DNA of 39,524 nt from positions 1 to 39,524 of the forward strand of contig JBNRMJ010000019.1 in NCBI GenBank assembly GCA_050309435.1. The letters are read 5' to 3'. The stretch is from CAYXVJ01 sp050309435. GTDB lineage: Bacteria; Bacillota; Clostridia; Saccharofermentanales; Fastidiosipilaceae. The first letter of the stretch is position 1, and each line of letters opens with the position of its first letter. The notes beneath the pieces are model-generated. The model was not told the origin of the DNA. It was given only the letters and a program-made list of their open reading frames with translations, and did no database searches. Both the position numbers and the translations under genes were made by a program. Shown piece after piece: positions 1 to 8,100 of this stretch.

Positions 1-10
1 AGTGTGTAAA

Positions 11-1045
11 ATGGTGTCAAACGCAAGGCAGAAAACGATTCGAGAAATAGCGAACGAGGCTGGTGTATCTGTAGCAACTGTTTCAAGGTACCTTAATAAT
101 AAAGAACAAGTTAGTGCGAAAAAACAAAAAGCGATTCAGACTATAATCGATCGCTACAATTACAAGCCAAACCAAATTGCCAAACACCTGTCTATTCAGA
201 AAACGGAAACCTTCGGCCTCGTGATACCGGATATCACAAACCCGTTCTTCTCCGAAATTTGTCGTGCTATCGAGCAGGCAGCTCTCGATAAGGAACATGC
301 CGTCATGATTTGCAATACGATGAACCAGATTGATCTGGAGCAACGCTATTTGACTGATCTTCAAGCCAGACGGGTAGACGGAATTATTATGCTCGGCGGC
401 AGCGTGAACGACGTCAACTTGAGTCCCGAGATTATCGATAATGCCAAACAGGCTATCGGAGATATCCCGCTGGTGCTAATTGACGGTCAGATGGATGGCA
501 TGCCATCGATTCGAATCATTCAGAACATTGAAAGCGGCATGAAGCAACTGTTTAATTACCTGCTATCGCTCGGTCATAGAAAAATTGCCTTTATGGGCGG
601 CTTGGAAGAGGTCAGTACATTTCGGGATAAAGCGGATATGTATCGATCACTGATGGATGCCAATGGCTATCAGAAACATACAACTGTCATACCTGGCGGT
701 TTTTCGTTTCGGGACGGATATGAAAGCATGAAGAAAGTGATTAACGGGAAGGCTGATCTTCCTACTGCTGTTATTGCCATCAATGACATTTTCGCCGGAG
801 GCGTGATACGCGCCTGCCATGAAGCGGGTTTAAATATTCCGGCAGATATTTCGGTAACGGGATTCGATAATACCGAGTACTGCGAAATGCTAAATCCGAC
901 CTTAACATCTCTGGGGATTGATTACGAACTTTTAGGTAATGAGACGATCTCGGCTTTATTGGGAGACGACGGTTCAGAGCTAAAAGTACTGGATATGAAA
1001 CTGATTCATCGAGGATCGACAGGTCCCTACTCTGGAGACAGATGA
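11..1045 (+). CDS. LacI-family transcriptional repressor
   Basis: This is a DNA-binding repressor of the LacI/GalR family, which normally binds a palindromic operator and is released by a sugar ligand. The N-terminal helix-turn-helix is visible (TIREIANEAGVSVATVSRYL, about residues 9-28), followed by the hinge region and a periplasmic-binding-protein-like effector domain (NPFFSEICRAIE, DGIIMLGG, LPTAVIAINDIFAGG, SVTGFDNTEYCEMLNPTLTS). At about 344 residues the length is normal for the family. The gene begins at the window edge. I chose ATG 11, but GTG 2 or a start upstream of the window is possible because the ribosome binding site cannot be seen. It lies 86 bp before a GH2 glycosidase on the same strand and probably regulates it, which is inference. 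The ligand is unknown. Confidence 0.93.
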   Translation: MVSNARQKTIREIANEAGVSVATVSRYLNNKEQVSAKKQKAIQTIIDRYNYKPNQIAKHLSIQKTETFGLVIPDITNPFFSEICRAIEQAALDKEHAVMICNTMNQIDLEQRYLTDLQARRVDGIIMLGGSVNDVNLSPEIIDNAKQAIGDIPLVLIDGQMDGMPSIRIIQNIESGMKQLFNYLLSLGHRKIAFMGGLEEVSTFRDKADMYRSLMDANGYQKHTTVIPGGFSFRDGYESMKKVINGKADLPTAVIAINDIFAGGVIRACHEAGLNIPADISVTGFDNTEYCEMLNPTLTSLGIDYELLGNETISALLGDDGSELKVLDMKLIHRGSTGPYSGDR

Positions 1046-1131
1046 AAAATGGCACTTACCACCCGATTCCGTGGTGACAGTAGTAATAGAGTAACAAGCA
1101 GACCGGAAGGTCAAGCAATACAGGAGGCAAT

Positions 1132-3507
1132 ATGAAACAGCAAGTAGCAGGTATGAATACAGGATGGCAGTTCCATCTCGGTGATGTCCCCAACGCCTGG
1201 CAAAAGTGGTATGAGACACCGGACTGGCGCGAGGTCGAACTCCCTCATGACTGGTCGGTCGAACACCCGTTTTCCAAGGAGCATTCCAGCGGTACGGGTT
1301 ATTTACCCGGAGGTACGGCATGGTATCGCAAACGTTTTACTTTACCCGTCGAAGAAAAAGGCAAACGTGTTTTTATTGCCTTCGAAGGTGTGTATAGAAA
1401 CAGCGAAGTCTGGTGCAACAGTTATTTCCTGGGGAAGAGACCTTATGGTTACATTCCTTTCCTCTATGAAATTACCGAACAGGTGAATTTCGGCGAAGAA
1501 GATAATCTGATTGCCGTTCGTGTCGAACATGAAGAGATTGCGGATTCCCGCTGGTGTACCGGTTCGGGCATGACTCGCCGGGTGCATGTTTTCCTGGCAG
1601 ATTCCGTACATATTCCTCACGAAGGAGTTTTCTTCTATACCAAATCGTTGGCAAATATCAAGGAAGACAAAAGCAGAGCGGATGCGCTTCTCGGGCTTTC
1701 GATCGAAATTAGGAACGCCACGATTGAGAAAAGCGAAGCGAAGCTGGATTTGAAACTGGAATTCGGTTCGTCCATAGCAGAGAAAACCGTCCATGTTACA
1801 CTTGAAGCCGGCGAAACGAAAGAAGTTGATCTGGAAATCGAGCTGCAGGATGCCGTTCTCTGGTCGAACTTAAATCCCGCTCTTTATAATCTGGACGTCA
1901 ATTTGTCGTCCGGAGACTTATCAGATGAAGCCACATTAAAGGTCGGTATCCGTGAATTCTCCTTTGATCCCGATAAAGGCTTTAGCTTGAACGGGCGTAA
2001 TCTCAAGATGAAAGGCGTCTGCGTGCATCACGACGCCGGTACCCTGGGTGCCGCCGTGCCGAAGGCCGTCTGGGAACGTCGCTTAAGAAAACTCATGGAA
2101 TTGGGTACCAATGCCATTCGCTGCAGTCATAACCCGCATGATCCGGGTTTATACGAGCTCTGCGACGAGCTTGGCTTGTTCGTGATCGATGAAATATATG
2201 ACGAATGGGAAGGTCCGAAGAACAAGTGGTCTACCGGCCACAACGTGTATCCGCCCAAGCACCAGGGTAACTATAAGGATTTCCCCGTCTGGCACGAAAA
2301 AGACGTGGTTTCATGGATTCGCCGCGGACGCAGCCATGCGAGCATCTTTACCTGGTCCATGGGTAACGAGATCGACTACCCGAACGATCCTTACTGCCAT
2401 CCGCTCTTCCGGGAGATGACCGGTAACAACGATGCGAACAAGCCAAAGGCCGAACGCATGTATAATCCCGACAAGCCGAACGCCGAACGCTTGACCGTAC
2501 TGGCCAAACGCCTGGTAGAAATCGCGAAGAAAGAAGATCCCACCAGACCGATCACGATCGCGGCGGCTTTCCCCGAGCTTTCCAGCCGTATCGGTTTCAC
2601 GGAGCTCTTTGATATCGTTGGTTATAACTACAAGGAAGAATTCTACGAAGAAGATCACAAGCGCTTCCCCGACAAGCCGCTTTACGGCAGCGAGAACGGT
2701 CATGCTTATGATAAGTGGAAGGCCGTTCGCGATAACGAATACATCTTCGGTCAGTTCCTCTGGACCGGTATCGATTTCATGGGTGAAGCTCAGGGTTGGC
2801 CGATTCGCGGATCCGGAGCCGGTCTTCTGACCATGGCCGCTTATCCGAAAGAAGAGTTCTTCTACCGTAAAAGCCTCTGGTCGGATGAAGTCGTGCTCCA
2901 TCTCTCGACAACGATTCTGACAGAAGGCAGAGGTCGCAGATGGAATCCAGTCCTTCGTACATGGACATACGCGGAAGGTCAGGAAGTGGAGGTTCGCTGC
3001 TTTACGAACTTGCCCTCGGCCGAGCTCTTCCTGGACGGCAAGTCACTGGGCCAGAAGGCGATTGACGAGGAACACGGCTATATTTCCTGGGATCTGAACT
3101 ATAAGGCCGGCGAGCTTGTCGTCAGAGGAAAAGATGCCAAGGGTCAGATCCATGAAGATCGTTTAAGTCCTCAAGGGCCTGCGGTAAAACTGACGGCTGA
3201 TGTCTGGGAGCCTTCTCTGGTCAAGGACGATCGCTTCGTTCAGGTCGAAGTTTCGGCTGTGGATGCCAACGGCGTCGTCGTCGACAGCGACAACACCCTG
3301 CTGCATGTTCATGTTTCCGGCCCGGCCGGACTGCTCGGAATCGAGACCGGCAATATCGCCGATCTGACGGCTTACAGCACAAATTACAGAAACACATACC
3401 GCGGCCGCATGATCGTTTACCTCAGAAAGGACTTGAATGCCGGCGCTGAGACCATTCGCTTGAGCATCGGCGGCGGAAACCTGAGTCCCGTATCACTGGA
3501 GATTTAA
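1132..3507 (+). CDS. Glycoside hydrolase family 2 beta-glycosidase (beta-galactosidase-like)
   Basis: This is a retaining GH2 glycosidase of 791 residues. In order it shows an N-terminal jelly-roll sugar-binding domain (about 5-155), an immunoglobulin-like domain (about 165-270) and a TIM barrel (about 275-570). These are followed by a DUF4982-like domain (about 600-680) and a C-terminal Ig-like domain. SHNPHDPGLYELCDELGLFV is the typical barrel strand. The acid/base is Glu413 in SMGNEID and the nucleophile is Glu521 in YGSENG. There is no signal peptide, so it should act in the cytoplasm on imported oligosaccharides. AGGAGGC lies just upstream of ATG 1132 and supports the start. It follows the LacI gene and precedes an isomerase-like gene. 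The fold is clear, but beta-galactosidase versus beta-glucuronidase or fucosidase cannot be settled by eye. Confidence 0.9.
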   Translation: MKQQVAGMNTGWQFHLGDVPNAWQKWYETPDWREVELPHDWSVEHPFSKEHSSGTGYLPGGTAWYRKRFTLPVEEKGKRVFIAFEGVYRNSEVWCNSYFLGKRPYGYIPFLYEITEQVNFGEEDNLIAVRVEHEEIADSRWCTGSGMTRRVHVFLADSVHIPHEGVFFYTKSLANIKEDKSRADALLGLSIEIRNATIEKSEAKLDLKLEFGSSIAEKTVHVTLEAGETKEVDLEIELQDAVLWSNLNPALYNLDVNLSSGDLSDEATLKVGIREFSFDPDKGFSLNGRNLKMKGVCVHHDAGTLGAAVPKAVWERRLRKLMELGTNAIRCSHNPHDPGLYELCDELGLFVIDEIYDEWEGPKNKWSTGHNVYPPKHQGNYKDFPVWHEKDVVSWIRRGRSHASIFTWSMGNEIDYPNDPYCHPLFREMTGNNDANKPKAERMYNPDKPNAERLTVLAKRLVEIAKKEDPTRPITIAAAFPELSSRIGFTELFDIVGYNYKEEFYEEDHKRFPDKPLYGSENGHAYDKWKAVRDNEYIFGQFLWTGIDFMGEAQGWPIRGSGAGLLTMAAYPKEEFFYRKSLWSDEVVLHLSTTILTEGRGRRWNPVLRTWTYAEGQEVEVRCFTNLPSAELFLDGKSLGQKAIDEEHGYISWDLNYKAGELVVRGKDAKGQIHEDRLSPQGPAVKLTADVWEPSLVKDDRFVQVEVSAVDANGVVVDSDNTLLHVHVSGPAGLLGIETGNIADLTAYSTNYRNTYRGRMIVYLRKDLNAGAETIRLSIGGGNLSPVSLEI

Positions 3508-3531
3508 GCGAAACAAAAACGATTCGCAGAT

Positions 3532-3569
3532 GGCAGCTTTGAGTTCCGGAAACCGGGCTTTGAGCTGCC
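3532..3569 (+). terminator. Hairpin after the GH2 gene, possible terminator
   Basis: GGCAGCT (3532-3538) pairs with AGCTGCC (3563-3569), with an inner CCGG-AAA-CCGG helix. The tail is only CTTTGCT, so termination would be weak. It lies between the GH2 stop and a separate promoter for the next gene. Confidence 0.4.
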
Positions 3570-3612
3570 CTTTGCTATGTTGATATTTCATATAAAACTT
3601 GAAAGTTATCTG

Positions 3613-3640
3613 TTTACTCATTCCCTCATTGTGGTATAAA
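3613..3640 (+). promoter_or_regulatory. Sigma-A-type promoter for the isomerase-like gene
   Basis: TTTACT (3613-3618) and TATAAA (3635-3640) are separated by 16 bp. They lie 37 bp upstream of ATG 3677. This suggests the gene has its own promoter in addition to any read-through from GH2. Confidence 0.5.
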
Positions 3641-3676
3641 CATAGAAGCACATAGAAAGACAATGAGGATCGGCTT

Positions 3677-4513
3677 ATGAACATCGGTGTATGCATTCGT
3701 CACACAAATGATTTGGATATCGGCCATGAATTTTCGAAAGCCCGCGAGCTCGGTTTTAACTGCGTCCAGCTGGTCAGCTGGGAGAACGAGCTTTGGACAG
3801 ATGATGAAGTGGAGAGAGTTCTCGCTGCGGCCAAGGAGCATCAGCTGACGATTTCGGAGGTCTGGGTAGGCTGGCGCGGTCCCAAACGCTGGAATTTCTA
3901 CGAAGGTTACGAGACGCTGGGTTTCCTGCCCGTTGCTTACCGTTATGTCCGCATGGAGGACCTCGTTAACGGTTCAAACTTCGCCAAAAAACTGGGTGTG
4001 GACAAGGTTATCACGCACGCCGGCTATATCCCCGAAAACCCTCATGACCCCGACTATGCGGGCATGATCACGGCTCTGCGATATATCGCCGAACATCTGA
4101 AGGCAAGCGGCCAGCAGTTCCTCTTCGAAACCGGTCAGGAAACACCGGTGACCTTACTGCGTGCCATCGAAGATATCGGGATGGACAATGTAGGTATTAA
4201 CCTTGATCCGGCCAACCTCATTATGTATGGTAAAGCCAATCCCGTCGATGCGATCGATACCATCGGCAAGTATATCGTCAGTGTCCACGCCAAGGACGGC
4301 GCATATCCGACCGACGGCAGAAATCTGGGTCCCGAGCATGCTCTGGGCGAAGGAAAAGTAAATTTCCCGAAGCTTCTGCGCGCTTTAAAAGATGCCGGTT
4401 TCAACGGCACGCTCACGATCGAGCGCGAGATCAGCGGCGAGCAGCAAACTGCCGACATCATGAAGGGTAAGGCCATGCTGGAAGCAATCCTGGCCGAAAT
4501 CGATCCTGCATAA
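3677..4513 (+). CDS. Sugar phosphate isomerase/epimerase (xylose-isomerase-like TIM barrel)
   Basis: This 278-residue protein belongs to the AP endonuclease 2/xylose isomerase-like TIM-barrel superfamily, whose members isomerise or epimerise sugars, inositols or keto-sugars using a divalent metal. The expected metal ligands are visible: Glu151 (FETGQE), Asp177 (INLDPANLIMYG), His204 (SVHAKDG) and Glu249 (TIEREI). There is no signal peptide, so it is cytosolic. ATGAGGAT lies before ATG 3677. It follows a GH2 glycosidase and a LacI repressor, so it probably processes the released sugar or a derivative of it. The substrate cannot be named. The stop codon lies inside a GCATAACG/CGTTATGC inverted repeat (4508-4530) that leads into the promoter of the next gene. 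Confidence 0.88.
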   Translation: MNIGVCIRHTNDLDIGHEFSKARELGFNCVQLVSWENELWTDDEVERVLAAAKEHQLTISEVWVGWRGPKRWNFYEGYETLGFLPVAYRYVRMEDLVNGSNFAKKLGVDKVITHAGYIPENPHDPDYAGMITALRYIAEHLKASGQQFLFETGQETPVTLLRAIEDIGMDNVGINLDPANLIMYGKANPVDAIDTIGKYIVSVHAKDGAYPTDGRNLGPEHALGEGKVNFPKLLRALKDAGFNGTLTIEREISGEQQTADIMKGKAMLEAILAEIDPA

Positions 4514-4527
4514 CGCCAAAGCCGTTA

Positions 4528-4536
4528 TGCTATAAT
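4528..4536 (+). promoter_or_regulatory. Extended -10 promoter of the fluoride riboswitch transcript
   Basis: TGC-TATAAT (4528-4536) is a perfect extended -10 element. No good -35 is seen 17 bp upstream, where the inverted repeat GCATAACG/CGTTATGC (4508-4515/4523-4530) lies instead. Transcription would begin near 4543, a few bases before the riboswitch aptamer. Confidence 0.65.
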
Positions 4537-4545
4537 GCTCGAAAA

Positions 4546-4605
4546 AGGGAATGAAGTGCTCCCCTGGCAACTGCCTAAACCGCTTATACAAGCTGATGAC
4601 TTCTG
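4546..4605 (+). promoter_or_regulatory. Fluoride riboswitch (crcB motif) aptamer
   Basis: The sequence has the conserved blocks of the crcB/fluoride aptamer: GGGAATGAAGT, then GCTCCC, then AAACCGC, then GCTGATGACTTCTGC. Expected helices form. The long-range stem is GAAGT (4553-4557) with ACTTC (4599-4603). The small hairpin is GCTT (4582-4585) with AAGC (4590-4593). The pseudoknot is GGGA (4547-4550) with TCCC (4560-4563). An optional GGC/GCC hairpin sits at 4566-4575. Fluoride riboswitches are known to control fluoride exporters and some CPA-family antiporters, and the next gene is such an antiporter. The aptamer 3' strand is shared with a terminator, so fluoride should turn expression on. 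Confidence 0.9.
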
Positions 4606-4637
4606 CATCCTTCGGGTGCGGAAGTGTCGGCTTTTTT
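4591..4637 (+). terminator. Riboswitch-controlled intrinsic terminator
   Basis: The 5' arm 4591-4610 pairs with the 3' arm 4615-4632 around a UUCG loop (4611-4614). The outer part is AGCTGAT with GTCGGCT and the inner part is ACTTCTGCA-CC with GGTGCGGAAGT. There are two single-base bulges (4598 and 4608). Six Ts follow directly (4632-4637). The 5' arm uses the 3' strands of two aptamer helices, so the terminator and the folded aptamer exclude each other. Confidence 0.85.
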
Positions 4638-4654
4638 ATTGTGAAGGAGAAAAA

Positions 4655-5833
4655 ATGCTCTACAGTATTGCCCTGATGATTCTGCTAAGTCTTTTACTTG
4701 GCGGTATCATGCGGAAGTTAAAACTCCCCGGATTGGTCGGCATGCTCTTGACCGGCATCATTTTAGGTCCGTATGCACTGAACCTGATCGCAGTTGAAAT
4801 CCTTACGGTATCGGCGGATCTGCGGCAGATCGCCTTGATCGTTATTTTAACGAGAGCGGGTCTGGCCCTCAATATCAATGAATTAAAGAAAGTGGGGCGA
4901 CCGGCCTTACTGATGTGCTTTGTTCCCGCGACTTTCGAGATGATTGCCACGACGCTGCTAGCGCCGCTCTTTTTCCCGATCTCCTATCTTGAGGCTGCGA
5001 TCCTGGGTGCGGTGCTGGGAGCGGTCTCGCCGGCGGTTATCGTGCCCAAGATGCTTCATTTAATGGAGACGGGTTACGGCCGTGCCCGGGGTATCCCCCA
5101 GCTGATTATGGCAGGCGCCTCGGTGGATGATATCTATGTGATCGTCTTGTTTACTTCGTTTATGAGTATTGGCCAGGGAGGCAGCTTCGAAGCCTCTGCG
5201 CTTGCGAGGATCCCCCTTTCGATTGTTTCGGGCCTTGGCATCGGTATCGTCTCTGGTCTGCTTCTGGTTAAGCTCTTTCGCGTGATTCACATGCGGGATA
5301 CGGTTAAAGTTCTGATTATTCTCAGCGTCGCATTTTTACTGGTCTCAGTCGAAAAAAGAATCGAAACAGTCTTCCCGATGTCGGGCTTGCTTGCTGTCAT
5401 GGCCATGGGTGCGGCGATCCTGCAGCGCTACGAGCTTTTGGCTAAACGCCTCTCCGGCAAGTTCTCGAAAATCTGGGTGGCAGCCGAACTGATTCTGTTT
5501 GTGCTGGTGGGAGCCACGGTGGATCTTCGTTATCTTAGCGGCGCCGTACTGCCTGCGATTGCTTTGATACTGTCGGTACTCTTGTTTCGGGTTCTGGGCG
5601 TCTTTCTCTCTTTGCAAAGGACAGCCCTTTCCCGTAAAGAGCGCGCCTTCTGTGCCATCGCCTATCTCCCGAAAGCGACGGTTCAGGCCGCGATCGGCGC
5701 ACTCCCCCTGGCTGCCGGCATCGGTGCCGGACCTGTCATCCTGACGGTTGCCGTTGTGGCGATTTTGATTACGGCTCCGCTCGGTGCGCTGGGTATCGAT
5801 CTTGCTTATCAGCGTCTGCTAAACAGAAACTAA
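4655..5833 (+). CDS. Cation:proton antiporter family protein, predicted fluoride-responsive exporter
   Basis: This is a 392-residue polytopic membrane protein of the CPA (sodium/proton antiporter) superfamily with about 11-13 hydrophobic segments. Key features are the N-terminal LGGIMRKLKLPGLVGMLLTG, LTRAGLALNI, AVSPAVIVPKML and an acidic pair Asp158-Asp159 in ASVDDIYVIV, where CPA transporters carry ion-binding carboxylates. ATG 4655 is preceded by GAAGGAGA. An in-frame extension to 4535 exists but would translate through the riboswitch, so I reject it. Because expression is predicted to be induced by fluoride, the physiological role is probably fluoride resistance, as proposed for CPA proteins found behind this riboswitch class elsewhere. 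That role is inferred from context and not from the sequence of the protein alone. Confidence 0.9.
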   Translation: MLYSIALMILLSLLLGGIMRKLKLPGLVGMLLTGIILGPYALNLIAVEILTVSADLRQIALIVILTRAGLALNINELKKVGRPALLMCFVPATFEMIATTLLAPLFFPISYLEAAILGAVLGAVSPAVIVPKMLHLMETGYGRARGIPQLIMAGASVDDIYVIVLFTSFMSIGQGGSFEASALARIPLSIVSGLGIGIVSGLLLVKLFRVIHMRDTVKVLIILSVAFLLVSVEKRIETVFPMSGLLAVMAMGAAILQRYELLAKRLSGKFSKIWVAAELILFVLVGATVDLRYLSGAVLPAIALILSVLLFRVLGVFLSLQRTALSRKERAFCAIAYLPKATVQAAIGALPLAAGIGAGPVILTVAVVAILITAPLGALGIDLAYQRLLNRN

Positions 5834-5924
5834 TTTCTTTTCCCTGCTGGCATAAAAGGAGATTTAGTGTAGAGTATAAGGAGCTTTGTTCTGCCGGGGG
5901 AGGCAGGCTTACATGGGAGGTTTT

Positions 5925-6752
5925 ATGAAAAGAAGTGACGGTAAATTAGTAAAAGCGGCAAATCCCTTTGCCGGCATTATTCCTTTCATATTCGATAAAC
6001 GCAGCACGTCTCAGAATTTTTCCAAGCATGCCTATATCACGGATTCGATCGATGACTACATCCGTGCCAAACGAGTCGAGGGTTATCCTTTCGCCTACCT
6101 GCACTGCTTTATCGCCGCTTACGTCCGCCTGCTGGCCGAGCGACCCGAGCTGAACCGTTTTATTATGAACAACAGGATTTATCAGAGGAACAACATCTGT
6201 ATTTCCATGGTCGTCAAGCGTTCTTTCCGCGAAGACGGCGAAGAAACAACGGTTAAATTTGAATTTACGGGTCAGGAGTCGATTTTTGAAGTAGCCGGGA
6301 TTCTGGAGAAGACGATTGCCGAGGCCAGAGCGAAAGCAGACACGAGCGATGTCGATGCGCTCGTCGAGAAGATTATGGCTCTGCCTGCGTTTGTGAAGCG
6401 CTTTGCCGTGAGGACTCTTTTGGGTCTGGATAAAGTGAATCTCCTGCCGGCTTCGGTGATTAAAGCCAGTCCTTTTCATACCAGTCTCTTTTTTACGCAT
6501 TTAAAATCGATCAAGACGGATTATATCTACCATCACCTCTATGATGTGGGGACTGCGGGCATTTTCGTGGCCTTGGGTAAAAAGGTTAAATTGCCCATGG
6601 TCATCAACGACGAGATTGTTATCAAGAATTGCATTCAAGTCGGTTATACCGTCGACGAAAGAATCTGCGACGGCGTGTATTTCGCGCGTTCTCTGAAACT
6701 TCTGAATCGTTATCTGGAGAATCCGGCTCTGCTCGAACAGCCTTTGACTTAA
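5925..6752 (+). CDS. 2-oxoacid dehydrogenase E2 / CAT-fold acyltransferase-like protein, stand-alone
   Basis: This 275-residue protein resembles the catalytic domain of dihydrolipoamide acyltransferases and chloramphenicol acetyltransferase. Recognisable parts are the N-terminal FSKHAYITDSIDDYI, central INDEIVIKNCIQVGYTVDER and C-terminal DERICDGVYFARSLKLLNRYLENP. The family active-site motif is HxxxDG, and here Glu245 occupies the catalytic histidine position (Asp244-Glu245-Arg246...Asp249-Gly250). There is no lipoyl or E1/E3-binding domain and no neighbouring E1 or E3 gene. It is therefore unlikely to be a real dehydrogenase subunit. ATG 5925 is chosen for its GGGAGG 5 bases upstream. A CTGCC/GGCAG hairpin (5891-5906) lies in the leader. 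The gene is convergent with the GT4 gene, 4 bp apart. The function is unknown. Confidence 0.82.
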   Translation: MKRSDGKLVKAANPFAGIIPFIFDKRSTSQNFSKHAYITDSIDDYIRAKRVEGYPFAYLHCFIAAYVRLLAERPELNRFIMNNRIYQRNNICISMVVKRSFREDGEETTVKFEFTGQESIFEVAGILEKTIAEARAKADTSDVDALVEKIMALPAFVKRFAVRTLLGLDKVNLLPASVIKASPFHTSLFFTHLKSIKTDYIYHHLYDVGTAGIFVALGKKVKLPMVINDEIVIKNCIQVGYTVDERICDGVYFARSLKLLNRYLENPALLEQPLT

Positions 6753-6756
6753 TCTT

Positions 6757-7911
6757 TTATTTTCGCTTTTTACCGGCGGCGATGATCTTTTCGTAGCGCT
6801 CCAAAACATCCGGAATCACGTCGCGCCAGGGCCTGGGAATACTTTTTCGGGCGGCTTGACCCAAGGTTTTTAACAGCGCCGGATTGTCCAGTGCGCGGAC
6901 AATCTGCTCGGCGAGATCTTCGGGATCGTCCTCTCCTGCGAGGGCATTTACCCCTTCAATGACCATTCCCGCGGGTCCGGAACCCCGAACGACCAGAGAT
7001 GGCGTGCCGACCGCTGCGGCTTCGCTGACCACCAGACCGGCCGTGTCGTAAAGCGACGGAAAGAAGAGGAGACTTGCGCGGGCATACAGGCCATCCAGAA
7101 GCTTGCCGCTGACGTGGCCGGTAAAGATCACGAACCGATCGAGCTCCAGCTGCGAAGCAAGTTCGCGGATTTCAGCTTCCGCGGGGCCCGAACCGGCCAG
7201 AACGAGTCGAAAATCAAGACCTCTGTTCTTCAGGATACCCGCGGTTTCAAGTATTCTGCGAATATTCTTTTTCCAATTCATTTGTCCGACATAAAGCAGC
7301 AGAGGTAAGTCGCCCGGCTGATAACGCTCGTTTACCAGGCGGATGGCTTCGGGATCAACGTCTTTCATGTCGCTGCCGTTTTTTACGATATCGATCTCGC
7401 CTTCGTAGCCGTAGGACCGAAGTTCCCGGGCCGCAGATGGACTGACCGCCCATACCTGATCACATTTTGAGAAGAACTTCGCGACTTTCCGGGCACCCAG
7501 CCGGGCCAGTCTTTTACTATGCGTAATCTGCAGGAAGTCGTCATAGAACCTGGAATGAAATGTAGCGACCATAGGAATGCCGAGACGCCGCGATATACGG
7601 TATGCTTCGCGTCCGGCGATAAACGGATCATGAGCATGGACGATATCGAGATCGATGCGATCGATTCGCCGGCGATAGACAAGGTCCAGCCGGGGTAAAC
7701 CGATACGGTACTGGGGCAGGCCCGGAAGAGCGGTACTGAAGAAATCCGCGAGCTGATAGGAAGCAGGGTCACGAGGTGCTTTTTTGTTTCTCGGGGTGAT
7801 CACGTAGCAGGCTTCGCAGAGTTCGCCCATTATCCGGGCATAATTACTAACGACCCGTCCGACACCGTCAACTACGGGAAGAAAGCTGTCAGAAAATTGC
7901 CCGACTTTCAT
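6757..7911 (-). CDS. Glycosyltransferase family 4 protein
   Basis: This 384-residue GT-B glycosyltransferase should transfer a sugar from a nucleotide-sugar to a lipid or glycan acceptor at the inner face of the membrane. The N-terminal acceptor domain starts with MKVGQFSDSFLPVVDGVGRVV and includes HAHDPFIAGREA and FHSRFYDDFL, typical of the diacylglycerol glucosyltransferase/mannosyltransferase subgroup. The donor domain has LLYVGQMNWKKNI, LVLAGSGPAEAE, FTGHVSGKLLDGLYARA and PSLYDTAGLVVSEAAAVGTP. In the family EX7E motif the first Glu is replaced by Asp. AAGGGGTG precedes the ATG. The gene diverges from the ZIP transporter and has its own extended -10 promoter. A glycolipid role is the best guess, and the acceptor is not known. 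Confidence 0.88.
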   Translation of the reverse strand: MKVGQFSDSFLPVVDGVGRVVSNYARIMGELCEACYVITPRNKKAPRDPASYQLADFFSTALPGLPQYRIGLPRLDLVYRRRIDRIDLDIVHAHDPFIAGREAYRISRRLGIPMVATFHSRFYDDFLQITHSKRLARLGARKVAKFFSKCDQVWAVSPSAARELRSYGYEGEIDIVKNGSDMKDVDPEAIRLVNERYQPGDLPLLLYVGQMNWKKNIRRILETAGILKNRGLDFRLVLAGSGPAEAEIRELASQLELDRFVIFTGHVSGKLLDGLYARASLLFFPSLYDTAGLVVSEAAAVGTPSLVVRGSGPAGMVIEGVNALAGEDDPEDLAEQIVRALDNPALLKTLGQAARKSIPRPWRDVIPDVLERYEKIIAAGKKRK

Positions 7912-7972
7912 GACGATGCACCCCTTCGCCTGATGGATCTGTTTTGATTCTGCTTTTGCCTTTGATACTTGG

Positions 7973-7981
7973 ATTATATCA
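7973..7981 (-). promoter_or_regulatory. Extended -10 promoter of the GT4 gene
   Basis: Reading the minus strand, TGA-TATAAT occupies 7981-7973, about 60 bp before the GT4 start. The -35 is not convincing. A TCCTCTAGGA inverted repeat lies just upstream (about 7987-7996). Confidence 0.5.
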
Positions 7982-8100
7982 AAATTCCTCTAGGACCTTC
8001 TGTTCATACTGGTCAAGCATTTCGGATTGTAAGATAATGTACATAAGATATTGTCGCTATATGAATTGGAATGATACGTTTCAGGTACAGTGAGGTTAGC

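Noticed and set aside
4535..4654. N-terminal extension of the antiporter by 40 codons
   Set aside because: The stretch is a fluoride riboswitch and terminator, and a good ribosome binding site precedes ATG 4655.
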